Shown here: piece by piece, positions 46,793 to 55,721 of the stretch
Layout of the letters: every line of letters begins with the position of its first letter
Numbering within the stretch: the first letter of the stretch is position 1
Assembly (NCBI GenBank): GCA_030949605.1
Contig: JAUZSH010000001.1
Location: 62,001 to 126,000, forward strand
Length of the DNA: 64,000 bases
Source of the DNA: Ghiorsea sp.
Lineage (GTDB): Bacteria > Pseudomonadota > Zetaproteobacteria > Mariprofundales > Mariprofundaceae
Direction of reading: 5' to 3'
Made by a program: the position numbers and the translations under genes
The notes under the pieces: generated by a model
The model's input: only the letters and a program-made list of their open reading frames with translations
The model's database searches: none
What the model was told of the DNA's origin: nothing

Positions 46793-48196
46793 TTATTCAA
46801 TGGCGTGCAGCATAGCTTCACACGCTTTTTTTGCATCATCAAAAATCATCATGGTTTTATCCATGTAAAACAAGTCATTATCCAAACCAGCATACCCCAC
46901 TGATAATGAACGCTTAATAACCAATATATGCTCTGCCTTGGTCACTTCCAGAATCGGCATACCATAGATAGGACTTGCGCTATCTGTCTTTGCAGCAGGA
47001 TTCACCACATCATTGGCACCAATCACTAAAGCGACATCAGTATCCGAAAATTCTGGGTTGATCTCATCCATTTCTTCCACAATATCATAAGGCACATCAG
47101 CTTCAGCCAGCAATACATTCATATGTCCTGGCATACGCCCTGCCACTGGGTGAATGGCAAAACGAACCTTCACACCCTTGCTCTGCAACACTTCCACCAG
47201 TTCTTTGAGTGCATGTTGCGCTCTTGCCACAGCCAAACCATAACCTGGAATAATCACCACACTTCGGGCATTGGTCAGCAAAAATGCAGCATCTTCTGCT
47301 GCACCTGATTTCACAGGTCGCTCACCTATTGCCGCACCACCACTTGTGGATGAACTTGTGTCTGAACCAAAGCCGCCCAACAAAACATTAAACAATGAGC
47401 GATTCATTGCTTTGCACATGATATACGAAAGAATCGCACCTGATGAACCCACTAAAGCACCTGCAACAATCAACATATTATTGCCCAAGGTGAAACCAAT
47501 ACCTGCGGCTGCCCAACCTGAATACGAGTTTAACATCGACACAATCACAGGCATATCCGCGCCACCAATCGGAATAATAAGCAACACACCCAAGACCAAA
47601 GCAACACCCAACATGAGCAAAAATGCTTCTGGTGACTCATTCACACAAAAAACAATACCTGCACCAATCATCACAATACCTAAAGCCAAATTCAACAAAT
47701 GTTGCCCTGAGAAAGTGACTGGGTTGCCCGACACAAAACCTTTAAGCTTACCAAAAGCCACTAAAGATGCAGTGAAAGTAATCGCACCGATAAATGTACC
47801 TAAAAACAATTCAATACGACTTGCTGTATGCATGGCACCCAAAACATCTGCAATACCATAAGCCACAGGGTTTAAAAATGCAGACACAGCAATCAATACT
47901 GCCGCAAGACCAACCAATGCATGCATGAATGCCACGGTTTCGGGCATACTTGTCATCGGCACTTTTTTCGCCGCCACACCACCAATAATAGCACCAATGC
48001 CAATGGCAATGAGAATCCATGTGTAATTTTGTACACCATCGAGTTGTAATGTCACCAAGACGGCAATACCCATGCCCAACATGCCAAACATATTACCTCG
48101 GCGTGAAGTTTCAGGTGAAGATAAACCTTTTAGTGCTAAAATTACCAAAATAGAAGCGACCAAATAAGCCAGTTCTGTCATATTTGCTGATAACAT
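46793..48196 (-). CDS. pntB: NAD(P) transhydrogenase subunit beta
   Basis: 467 aa: about eight TM helices in the first 270 residues, then the NADP-binding domain III (SVVIIPGYGLAVARAQHALKE, RFAIHPVAGRMPGHMNVLLAEA, VIGANDVVNPAA, KRSLSVGYAGLDNDLF). With the two alpha parts it couples proton flow to hydride transfer from NADH to NADP+. 9 nt after pntA2. Confidence 0.95.
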   Translation of the reverse strand: MLSANMTELAYLVASILVILALKGLSSPETSRRGNMFGMLGMGIAVLVTLQLDGVQNYTWILIAIGIGAIIGGVAAKKVPMTSMPETVAFMHALVGLAAVLIAVSAFLNPVAYGIADVLGAMHTASRIELFLGTFIGAITFTASLVAFGKLKGFVSGNPVTFSGQHLLNLALGIVMIGAGIVFCVNESPEAFLLMLGVALVLGVLLIIPIGGADMPVIVSMLNSYSGWAAAGIGFTLGNNMLIVAGALVGSSGAILSYIMCKAMNRSLFNVLLGGFGSDTSSSTSGGAAIGERPVKSGAAEDAAFLLTNARSVVIIPGYGLAVARAQHALKELVEVLQSKGVKVRFAIHPVAGRMPGHMNVLLAEADVPYDIVEEMDEINPEFSDTDVALVIGANDVVNPAAKTDSASPIYGMPILEVTKAEHILVIKRSLSVGYAGLDNDLFYMDKTMMIFDDAKKACEAMLHAIE

Positions 48197-48205
48197 ATTA
48201 TCCCC

Positions 48206-48571
48206 TTACCCGCGCTTCTTAAACATAGCGAGCATACGCTGTGTCACCATAAATCCACCAAAAATATTCACCGATGCTAAACCCACTGCAATTAAACCCA
48301 ACACAGTTGCCAAGTTCATTTCCACAGGTCCTGATGCAATAATTGCACCGACAATCACAATGCTGGACAGCGAGTTGGTCACACTCATCAGTGGCGTGTG
48401 CAGCGCAGGGGTCACATTCCAAACCACATGATAACCCACAAAGATCGCCAAAATAAATACCGTAAACGACATCACAATCGGGTCAGCCGTTGTGCTTCCC
48501 ACGGCGGCATCATTCATCATTGCAGCATGTGCTGCTAAATCACAGTTTCCAGAACCACACATTTTATGCAT
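48206..48571 (-). CDS. pntAB: NAD(P) transhydrogenase subunit alpha part 2
   Basis: 121 aa membrane subunit with three to four TM helices ([53 protein letters not shown]). Separate from part 1, the Rhodospirillum-type arrangement rather than the fused enterobacterial one. Overlaps pntA1 by 8 nt. Confidence 0.93.
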   Translation of the reverse strand: MHKMCGSGNCDLAAHAAMMNDAAVGSTTADPIVMSFTVFILAIFVGYHVVWNVTPALHTPLMSVTNSLSSIVIVGAIIASGPVEMNLATVLGLIAVGLASVNIFGGFMVTQRMLAMFKKRG

Positions 48572-49703
48572 CCCCTTTTAGTAAATCAGGTTTAAGAAAC
48601 TCACCATCTATACATAACAAAGAACCTTGAATAATATCATCTTCACGGTCGATATTTAATTCACCTGATTCTTTATCCAGCATCAAACCCATAAAATTCA
48701 ACATATTCTTAGCATACAACGCACTGGCATCGGTTGCCAAGGTTGCAGGAATATTACTCACGCCAACAAGGGTCACCCCATCTTTAATCCATACTGCATC
48801 TTTTTCTGATAATGGGCAGTTGCCACCTGCTTCCACAGCCATATCCACAATCACCGCACCTTGTTTCATCTTGGCAACCGTCTCTTCCGTAATCAATACA
48901 GGTGCAGGCCGCCCAGGAATCAAAGCGGTGGTGATAATAATATCTGCTTTGGCGGCGTGTTCCGCAATCAACGCCGCTTGTTTTTGTTTGTATTCGTCCG
49001 ACATTTCTTTGGCATACCCACCAGCGTCTTCGGCATCAGCGTCGTCATCTTGCGGGACTTCAACAAACTTCGCCCCCAAGCTTTCCACCTGCTCTTTGGC
49101 TGCAACGCGAACATCAAAGGCTTCCACCATTGCACCCAAGCGGCGAGCAGTGGCAATCGCTTGCAGCCCAGCCACACCTGCGCCCATAATCAACACTTTC
49201 GCTGATTGCACCGTACCCGCCGCTGTCATCAACATGGGCATGAACTTTTGGTAGTGTTCCAAAGCTAAAAGCACAGCTTTATAACCTGCAATATTGGCTT
49301 GGGATGAAAGCACGTCCATACTTTGGGCGCGCGAGGTGCGCGGAATCATTTCCATACAAAATGATGTTAGCCCTTGTCTATTGTAATCTGCCAGTAGTGG
49401 GTTGGTAAAGGGTGCGTGTAAAGATGCCACCACCGTGCCCTTGCCCACTGACTTAACCTCGTCTTTATGCAAAGGTTGGACTTTCAATACAATATCAGCA
49501 GCCAACACTGTCGCTGTAAAGTCATCGGCCAAGATTGCACCAGCTTCTTCAAAGGCTGCATCGGTGAAGCGTGCGCCATCACCAGCGCCGCGTTGCACGA
49601 TAACATCACAACCCAATGCAATGTATTTTTTAACTGTTTCAGGTGTGGCTGCCACACGGGTTTCATTTGCAGCAGTTTCAGCAGGAATTGCTATGCGAGC
49701 CAT
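48564..49703 (-). CDS. pntAA: NAD(P) transhydrogenase subunit alpha part 1
   Basis: 379 aa soluble NAD-binding domain I, alanine-dehydrogenase fold: [45 protein letters not shown] and the Rossmann [22 protein letters not shown], plus the mobile-loop region near [17 protein letters not shown] upstream of ATG 49703. First gene of the pnt operon. Confidence 0.95.
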   Translation of the reverse strand: MARIAIPAETAANETRVAATPETVKKYIALGCDVIVQRGAGDGARFTDAAFEEAGAILADDFTATVLAADIVLKVQPLHKDEVKSVGKGTVVASLHAPFTNPLLADYNRQGLTSFCMEMIPRTSRAQSMDVLSSQANIAGYKAVLLALEHYQKFMPMLMTAAGTVQSAKVLIMGAGVAGLQAIATARRLGAMVEAFDVRVAAKEQVESLGAKFVEVPQDDDADAEDAGGYAKEMSDEYKQKQAALIAEHAAKADIIITTALIPGRPAPVLITEETVAKMKQGAVIVDMAVEAGGNCPLSEKDAVWIKDGVTLVGVSNIPATLATDASALYAKNMLNFMGLMLDKESGELNIDREDDIIQGSLLCIDGEFLKPDLLKGDA

Positions 49704-49836
49704 GATTCGTATCTCCCTTCAAAGTCCAAGCCGCGAAACATTAGAGCATGCGTCTGATTTTACAAATAATTAATCATCAAATGTTGTCGAAAAAAATATA
49801 AAGTGACATCCTAGCAAATCACTTAATAATTTGAGC

Positions 49837-50523
49837 ATGTTTATTTCTAGCGGTGATACCTTGTTAACAGCCTTATTTACCATTGGTTTCTTCCAATACC
49901 TTTGGTTATCCGTGGTATTTGTACGCAAAGGCTTCGCACCGTCAACCATACGTTTGGCCATGCTTCCCTTGCTCTCTATTTGGGTGTTGATATGGCCAGC
50001 ATACGACAACACTCATCTACCACTTTACACCCTAGCCCTCTTTTTTGCCCCCATAACCCTTGCCAAGTTAAACTCTATTCCCTTTGCTCGCCATCTCAAA
50101 CTTTGTTGGCACGCCTTGCCGCCTAAAACGCAACAACCTTCTCCTTGGTTAATGCTTATCATCACCTTGTGGATTTGCGCCCAACTGTTTGCCCTTGCAC
50201 CTGAACTTGGTTTTGGGCTTGCCTTAAGCTTCACATTGGCATGGCACTTGGCAGATATTATCGACAGGTTAGGTCAAGGTCTACATCTTGGTTTGCCTAA
50301 AAATCCCCAACAAACACTGGCAGCACACCTTCTGTTTGTTTTATTCACCAGCTTCTTTTGTTCTTGGTCACTACAACTTTACCACGACATCCCATGGCAT
50401 CAGTTTTTTATCACAACAACCATTGTTGGGCTATTCGGATCAATGATTCGCGCACTGATTGCCACAGGTTGGAATATGCCACTCACCTTCTTGGCTATGA
50501 GTTTTGCTCTATGGTTACTTTGA
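49837..50523 (+). CDS. Multi-pass membrane protein of unknown function
   Basis: About 228 aa with seven or so hydrophobic segments and few charges. The C-terminal part (FGSMIRALIATGWNMPLTFLAMSFALWLL) and HLADIIDRLGQGL recall CTP-dependent lipid/polyprenol kinases, but I see no decisive motif. ATG 49837 chosen over the TTG at 49831. The stop TGA coincides with the right end of a tnpB element, so the element may have trimmed the C-terminus. Confidence 0.6.
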   Translation: MFISSGDTLLTALFTIGFFQYLWLSVVFVRKGFAPSTIRLAMLPLLSIWVLIWPAYDNTHLPLYTLALFFAPITLAKLNSIPFARHLKLCWHALPPKTQQPSPWLMLIITLWICAQLFALAPELGFGLALSFTLAWHLADIIDRLGQGLHLGLPKNPQQTLAAHLLFVLFTSFFCSWSLQLYHDIPWHQFFITTTIVGLFGSMIRALIATGWNMPLTFLAMSFALWLL

Positions 50524-50525
50524 CA

Positions 50526-50556
50526 TCCTCCCCATGAATAAATTCAGGGGATTCGG
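50526..50556 (-). ncRNA. Candidate 3' hairpin of a TnpB omegaRNA
   Basis: Directly after the tnpB stop, CCCCTGAAT and ATTCATGGGG form a stem with one bulged base, followed by GGATGTC. In tnpB elements the RNA guide scaffold ends at this right end, next to the flanking guide sequence. Because tnpB is dead, the RNA would be a relic unless another TnpB uses it. Confidence 0.45.
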
Positions 50557-51427
50557 TTAGCATATTGCCAACACAGGTTCTTGCTTCATCGTGGTTGCTA
50601 CTGCATCCACTCCACAAGCTAACACGGCATGTCCTGCCGCAAGTATATTCTTTGCTGCATTGAAGTCTGCATTGGCTTGATAGCCGCATACCTGACATTC
50701 AAACTTGGATTGAGAAAGTCGGTTTGCCTTGGCAGTGTGTTCACACCGACTGCACCGTTGTGATGTATATGCCGCAGGCACATATTCGACACTGCCGCCG
50801 CGCCAAGCTTGTTGTATTCAAGCATGGCGGCAAACATCGTCCATCCTGCATCAAGGATGGACTTGTTTAAGCCTGACTTCGCTTTGACGTTTGTTCCGTG
50901 TTTATCACTATTTCCCTTCGCCGATTTGCTCATGCGTGACGTGCCAAGCTTCTCAAGGACGATCATCGCGTGGTTCTTGCTGATTTCAGTGGAAGCTTTA
51001 TGCAGTGCATCTTTGCGTATATTGCCAATCTTTGAATGGATGTTTTGAACCTTCTCCTTTTGTTTATGCCAATTATTTGAGAATTTAACCCTTCGGGCTA
51101 ATATCCTCTGTGCCTTGGTAAGGCGTTTTTCATGCTTCCTGTATGCCTTAGCACCAATGTATGTCTTACCATCGCTGCAAGCAGCCATGATGCTCACACC
51201 ACGGTCAATACCCACGGCTGATGAAGATGGGTGTATTGGTTCTGCAACTTCCAACTCACAGAGTATGGAAACATACCAGTGCTTGCCATTGCGTGAGACT
51301 GTGGCTGATTTGGCTTTGCCTATTAAATCACGCGACTTGCGAAACTTAACCCATCCAAGCTTGGGCAATTTGATGCGGTTGCCTTCAACAGATATACCTT
51401 GTGGGAAAAGAAAGGAATCTTTACCAC

Positions 51428-52704
51428 CACTACTGTCCGACGAAAATCACCCAAACCCAAAGGTTAGCTGGTTTGAACGATTTTCTGGAGGCTTTTGAAG
51501 CTCCTTTTGCAAGAGTAGATCAAAGATGTTTCGTGGGCTCATCAGGTTTGCCGCAACGAGTATAGCGACCTGATGCAGGGATAGTTTTGAAGCACTTTTT
51601 TTATTCACAAGCTTGAGCAATAGGTAACTAATCATGGCAATAATAATCTGTGTTCTCACAGCATTCTCATTGGTTCCAAGAAAACGTTTGATTTTTAGGT
51701 TCTGCTTAATCCATTTGAAGAACAACTCAATCTGCCAACGTTGTTTGTATAGGTCTGCAATCTCTACTGCAGTTCGTTTTAGGTCATTGGTGATGAATGA
51801 TAACTCCTTGCCATCTTCCTCGCGCAAGAAACGAATATGGCGTAATATACAGGGGCAATCTTTCTTGGCTTTGGTTGAAGAGAGGTGAATCAATTCATCT
51901 TTTAACACCCCTTTCCCTGATGCCTTCAGCACTTCAGCCACCTCAAACCTTGTCGTTGATTTCATGCGCCCGACAAAAGAAATGTCACGCAGGCTCATGC
52001 TATAGTACCATGCATAATCGTTGTAGGCTCTATCAAAAACATAGGTTGCACCATCCAGTAGAGGCATCTTTTCAGCAGCCTTTTTATCATGTTTACTTGC
52101 CGTGGTGATAGAGAAAAATGTTGGTACCTTGTTGTTTGGGTCGTAAACAGTATGAATTTTAATACCTGCCTTACCACTACGAAATGTTGCCCAATTAAAT
52201 TGTTGTTTACACAGATTAATGGTGGTCGAATCAATCAATCGAACAACATCTTTGCATGAGATGGTTGCTTCTCTCAGCTGATTTAAAAGCCAATAAAAAG
52301 TTCAAGATAAATTGCTGATGGACGCTCTCGATTGGCATCGGACAAAGTCGAACGCGCAGCTTTTGAGGCTCCAAAATGATAATATAAGTGACTCTGACTT
52401 GCCCACGATAGGCAGGTATCTCGAAGTGTTTGTTTGGATGAAAGTTGACCGTACAAAATCGTACAAAACTGCGTCCAGCAGCTCATACTACCCGCACGTT
52501 TGTCACCATGATGGCGGTCGACAGCCCTCTTAAAAACAGAACGAGGAACTTCTGAAAGTAATTGTGAAAATACTGTGTTAATGTATCGCATGGTCTGGAT
52601 TCTCCGATCGTTTGATTTGCTGTCTTAATAACTACAAATCTAACATATTCCTCGGGAATTCAGACCTTTTTTATGACCCTACTGATTTTCGTCGGACAGT
52701 AGTG
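51428..52704 (-). mobile_element. IS4-family element (CACTACTGTCCGACGAAA ends) inside tnpB
   Basis: 1277 bp, perfect terminal repeats, 9-bp duplication CTTTACCAC (51419-51427 and 52705-52713). The duplication length and the DUF4372-type transposase fit the IS4 family (IS10-like 9-bp target). Parent of the 206-bp MITE at 46144-46349. Confidence 0.92.
51447..52591 (-). pseudogene. IS4-family transposase with DUF4372 N-terminus, frameshifted
   Basis: Frame one (52591-52283) is the DUF4372-like N-terminal domain (MRYINTVFSQLLSEVPRSVFKRAV). Frame two holds the DDE core: LIDSTTINLC (Asp), YVFDRAYNDYAW (Asp) and YKQRWQIELFFKWIK (Y-x2-R-x3-E-x6-K with Glu). They meet in CTTTTTATTGG near 52300; one extra T, or a -1 slip on the T run, would read ELFYWLLNQLREATI. 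Programmed shift, real loss or homopolymer error are all possible. Confidence 0.82.
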
Positions 52705-53138
52705 CTTTACCACCTTTCTTTTTGAAACGTGGCATACGTTTATTGGGTTGATTCTTATCAAAACAATCACGTATGGCACGGTCAAACTGTTTTAAGGTTT
52801 GTTGTAGTGATTGGCTTGGTGCTTCGTTGAGCCAATTCATTTCATCGGACTTTTTCCAAAAGTTTGTTAAGTTCCAATTAAGTTCATGATACCACATGAT
52901 AGGTACTTTTCGCTCAAGCCTACCTTTGGTGAGCGCAAGGGCCTTGTTCCATACCGCACGAGTATGACCTGTAAACATCACCATATCAGCGCGTTGCGTT
53001 GCATTAGGCTCAAGTCTGAATTTCATGCCCTTGCGAATCTTCATAGCTTCATGATACTTTGGCCTATGATTAACTCAAGTGATTATAGAACGGGTAGGAT
53101 TGCATATTTAACCTCCGTGTTCATTTGATGTTTACTAC

Positions 53139-53184
53139 CAGCACCTTATATCCCCGACCTGAAGGACGGGGATATAAGGTGCTG
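53139..53184. repeat. Strong 18-bp palindrome upstream of nadC
   Basis: CAGCACCTTATATCCCCG pairs perfectly with its complement at 53167-53184 around a 10-base loop that itself contains CCT/AGG. No T run. Probably the left-end hairpin of the tnpB element; it lies 31 bp before the nadC ATG and would fold in the nadC leader. Confidence 0.75.
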
Positions 53185-53214
53185 TTGATAATTTTGGCGA
53201 AGGTGTTGACAAAC

Positions 53215-54057
53215 ATGACAGATTTATTATTACAAAGCCTCATTGATATAGCCTTAGCCGAAGACATGGCATTCCATGATTTAACTGCCAAAGCCACCAT
53301 TGCCCAAGACCAGCTTGGTAGAGCAACCATTATTGCCAAGGAAAACGGTGCATTATCAGGTTGCACAGTTGCCAAGCAGGTGTTTGAAACCATGGATGAA
53401 GGCATTTCGCAGACGTGGCATAAACATGATGCCGATAAAGTCCAAGCTGGTGACTTGATTTGCGAATTATCGGGCAATATGCGTATGCTGTTATCTGCGG
53501 AGCGCACCGCCCTCAACTTTATGCAACACTTATCAGGCATTGCCAGCGCAACATCCTTGTTTGTGATAGCACTTGATGAGACAGGGTGCGATATTGTGGA
53601 TACCCGCAAAACAACGCCTGGATTGAGAGTCTTGGAAAAACAGGCTGTATTGGATGGTGGCGGCAAGAATCATCGCTTAGACCTTGCATCAGGTATGCTC
53701 ATCAAAGAAAATCATATTTTGGCAGCAGGTTCGATGACCGATGCCATCACCGCTTGTCAGATGCTTTCCCCCGACACTTGGATTGAAGTGGAGTGTGAAA
53801 CATTGGATGAAGTCATCGAAGCGGTTCATGCCTGCCCAGACATCATTTTATTGGACAATATGAGCCCTGAAATCGTAAGCCAAGCCCGAAAACTTGTGCC
53901 TTCATCCATCCTTCTCGAAGCATCAGGCAATATCACATTGGATAATGCTAGAGCTTATGCCGAAACGGGTATCAACCGCATTGCCGTCGGTGCAATCACC
54001 CACTCTGCACCCTCTTTGGATTTATCCATGCGGGTTGCAAGCTCCGACAAAGATTGA
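53215..54057 (+). CDS. nadC: Nicotinate-nucleotide pyrophosphorylase (quinolinate phosphoribosyltransferase)
   Basis: Converts quinolinate plus PRPP to NaMN; partner step of nadA at 20420-21541. 280 aa with LSAERTALNFMQHLSGIAS, the substrate-binding DTRKTTPGLRVLEKQAV, GGGKNHRLDL, LIKENHI and C-terminal IILLDNMSP, LEASGNI. ATG 53215 is the family start; the frame is open to 53125, through the palindrome, but that part is not coding-like. Confidence 0.95.
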   Translation: MTDLLLQSLIDIALAEDMAFHDLTAKATIAQDQLGRATIIAKENGALSGCTVAKQVFETMDEGISQTWHKHDADKVQAGDLICELSGNMRMLLSAERTALNFMQHLSGIASATSLFVIALDETGCDIVDTRKTTPGLRVLEKQAVLDGGGKNHRLDLASGMLIKENHILAAGSMTDAITACQMLSPDTWIEVECETLDEVIEAVHACPDIILLDNMSPEIVSQARKLVPSSILLEASGNITLDNARAYAETGINRIAVGAITHSAPSLDLSMRVASSDKD

Positions 54058-54092
54058 TAATATTTGTATGTTAGACACATCTTAAATCTAGG

Positions 54093-54142
54093 GGTTCACA
54101 TAAAATCGATAGTGGAAATTGCACTTATCACTTGAATTCAGG
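54093..54142. repeat. Solo IS30 end
   Basis: Identical or nearly so to the complement of 41442-41490, the terminal about 48 bp of IS30, ending TCACTTGAATTCAGG. The rest of the IS is absent. It supplies the ribosome site (AGGAG) of the following DUF559 gene. Confidence 0.85.
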
Positions 54143-54153
54143 AGTGTTAAAAA

Positions 54154-54990
54154 ATGAATGATGATGAACAACAACACCCCGACCGCTTCGCGCCCACCCC
54201 TCTAGCCAGAGGGGAATCACAAACACCAGTAAGCTTAGAAAATTCCCCTTCAAGTTTGAAGGGGTGGCAGCCAGAGGCTGACGGGGTAGATGCTACAAGC
54301 AATAACATTTCCCCTTCAAAAACAACTCTCCACCCTCTAACCAAAGAGGAATTAAAAGCTCCTGCAACACAACATTCCCCTTCAAGTTTGAAGGGGTGGC
54401 AGCCAGAGGCTGACGGGGTAGATGCCACAGGCAAAAAAGATATCTACCACATCAACCAACACATCATACTCAAAAAATTCACCGCAAACTTACCACGCAA
54501 TCCCCGCTTAAGAGACAAAGCCAAGGCACTTCGCAAGGCAGGCGTATTATCCGAAGTATTATTTTGGCAACAAGTTCACCACAAGAAGTTTTATAGCATT
54601 GATTTTGATAGGCAGTGTATTATCGGCAACTATATTGTTGATTTTTATGTGCCCTCTTTGAGCCTTGTCATTGAAATCGACGGTCAAAGTCATGACCATA
54701 AAGGTGCTTATGATGAACAAAGGCTGCCTTTTCTTATATCGTTAGGTTTACATGTTTATCGCCTTCAAGATGGTGATGTGAAACATGATTTATCAGATGT
54801 GATGCTCAGGCTTGAAGATTTTATCATACAAACTTATGCCATTGACCGACCACACCCCGCCCGCTTCGAGCCCACTTCTCTCACCAGAGAGGAGTCACAA
54901 ACAAATGCAAACTTGGAGAATTCCCCTTCACCTGTGAAGGGGTGGACGCGAAGCGGACGGGATATCCCCAAGAAGAGCACAACACCATGA
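54154..54990 (+). CDS. DUF559 (Vsr-like) endonuclease-domain protein with repeat-encoded arms
   Basis: 278 aa. The DUF559 core lies at about residues 125-225: RNPRLRDKAKALRKAGVLSEVLFWQQV, then the PD-(D/E)xK-like IVDFYVPSLSLVIEIDGQSHD and LGLHVYRLQDGDV. The first 95 and last 50 residues are low-complexity translations of palindromic DNA repeats: SPSSLKGWQPEADGVDAT occurs twice. The catalytic core probably acts alone. ATG 54154 uses AGGAG provided by an IS30 end; an internal start is possible. The stop overlaps birA. Function of DUF559 proteins is unknown; mismatch-nick or repeat-related nuclease is speculation. Confidence 0.8.
   Translation: MNDDEQQHPDRFAPTPLARGESQTPVSLENSPSSLKGWQPEADGVDATSNNISPSKTTLHPLTKEELKAPATQHSPSSLKGWQPEADGVDATGKKDIYHINQHIILKKFTANLPRNPRLRDKAKALRKAGVLSEVLFWQQVHHKKFYSIDFDRQCIIGNYIVDFYVPSLSLVIEIDGQSHDHKGAYDEQRLPFLISLGLHVYRLQDGDVKHDLSDVMLRLEDFIIQTYAIDRPHPARFEPTSLTREESQTNANLENSPSPVKGWTRSGRDIPKKSTTP
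54235..54961. repeat. Three palindromic repeat units within and around the DUF559 gene
   Basis: Units at about 54240-54293, 54375-54427 and 54919-54961 share ATTCCCCTTCA...TGAAGGGGTGG and a downstream GACGGG. The first two are nearly identical over about 53 bp. Each folds as a CCCCTTCA/TGAAGGGG hairpin. Weaker CCTCTARCCAGAGGGGA-type hairpins lie at 54198-54216 and 54875-54893. Confidence 0.8.
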
Positions 54991-55721
54991 ATTTTAGCAT
55001 TCAACATTTCGAATCTTTGGATTCCACCAACAAAGAGGTCTTGCGCCAAGCCAAAACAGGTGCAAAAGAAGGTTTAACAGTGGTTGCCGTAACGCAAACC
55101 GCAGGCAAAGGTAGACTAGGGAGAACTTGGCAGACCATAGACCATGCGCTTGCCATGAGCGTGTTGCTGCGCCCTGATTTTCCAGTTGCCGAAGTATCCA
55201 AGCTATCACTTTTAACTGCCGTGGCTTTGCATGATGCGCTTTCATTATTTGCATCCGAAATTGGCATCAAGTGGCCCAATGACCTATTGATTGAAGGCAA
55301 AAAAGTGTGCGGTATTTTAACTGAAATGCAGCAAACCGATACTGGCATTGTCGTGGTCTTGGGTATGGGTATCAATATTGAATTACCCCCAGTTTGGGAT
55401 GCAAACATGCGCACTTCACCCACCAGTTTGAATGAACATAGCACTCGAAAAACAAACAAAGAAGATGTGCTTCAAGCTGCCTTAGAAGCTTTAGATACCC
55501 GCTACACCCAACTAAAAAATCAAGGCTTTGCACCTATCTTACAAGCATGGGAAGACGCACACATTGCCAAAAATAAAGAAGTCTCTGTATACAGTGGTAA
55601 CACCTATGTCCAAGGCATTGCTTTGGGTCTGGCAGATGATGGCTCACTGCGATTATTGGTCAATGGCGAAGAACGGCGTATCATTGCTGGCGATGTATCA
55701 ATTATGGGTAAACAAACATGA
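54987..55721 (+). CDS. birA: Biotin--[acetyl-CoA-carboxylase] ligase
   Basis: 244 aa from ATG 54987 (MNFSIQHFESLDSTNKEV). Catalytic motifs GKGRLGRTW (biotinyl-AMP loop) and KWPNDLLIEGKKVCGIL, then a C-terminal SH3-like domain (YVQGIALGLADDGSLRLL). No N-terminal helix-turn-helix, so a ligase only, not a bio operon repressor. Its start overlaps the DUF559 stop and its stop overlaps coaX. Confidence 0.94.
   Translation: MNFSIQHFESLDSTNKEVLRQAKTGAKEGLTVVAVTQTAGKGRLGRTWQTIDHALAMSVLLRPDFPVAEVSKLSLLTAVALHDALSLFASEIGIKWPNDLLIEGKKVCGILTEMQQTDTGIVVVLGMGINIELPPVWDANMRTSPTSLNEHSTRKTNKEDVLQAALEALDTRYTQLKNQGFAPILQAWEDAHIAKNKEVSVYSGNTYVQGIALGLADDGSLRLLVNGEERRIIAGDVSIMGKQT

Larger units (their letters stand above)
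50557..53044 (-). pseudogene. tnpB: TnpB-type RNA-guided nuclease, interrupted and frameshifted
   Basis: N-terminal piece 53044-52714 (MKIRKGMKFRLEPNATQR...RFKKKGGK); after the IS and one CTTTACCAC duplication it continues at 51418 with DSFLFPQGISVEGNRIKLP. The RuvC-like core has AVGIDRGVSIMAACSDG (first Asp) and IVLEKLG (Glu). Near 50815-50830 a one-base loss shifts frame; the other frame gives WRGGSVEYVPAAYTSQRCS, the zinc ribbon C-x2-C...C-x2-C and NADFNAAKNIL (last Asp). Two independent lesions make it inactive. Confidence 0.88.
50521..53190 (-). mobile_element. IS605/IS1341-type tnpB-only element, inactivated
   Basis: Contains a broken tnpB, no tnpA, and subterminal hairpins: CCCCTGAAT/ATTCATGGGG right after the tnpB stop (50526-50550) and an 18-bp stem at 53139-53184 on the other side. 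Boundaries are approximate. An IS4-type element is inserted in tnpB. Confidence 0.75.

Noticed and set aside
50557-50781. Separate small zinc-ribbon protein
   Set aside because: It is the frameshifted C-terminus of the interrupted tnpB, not an independent gene.
54235-54430. Direct repeats that could be taken for a CRISPR array
   Set aside because: Only two near-identical units plus one variant, irregular spacing, palindromic and translated within a DUF559 gene; no cas genes. They are REP-like repeats.
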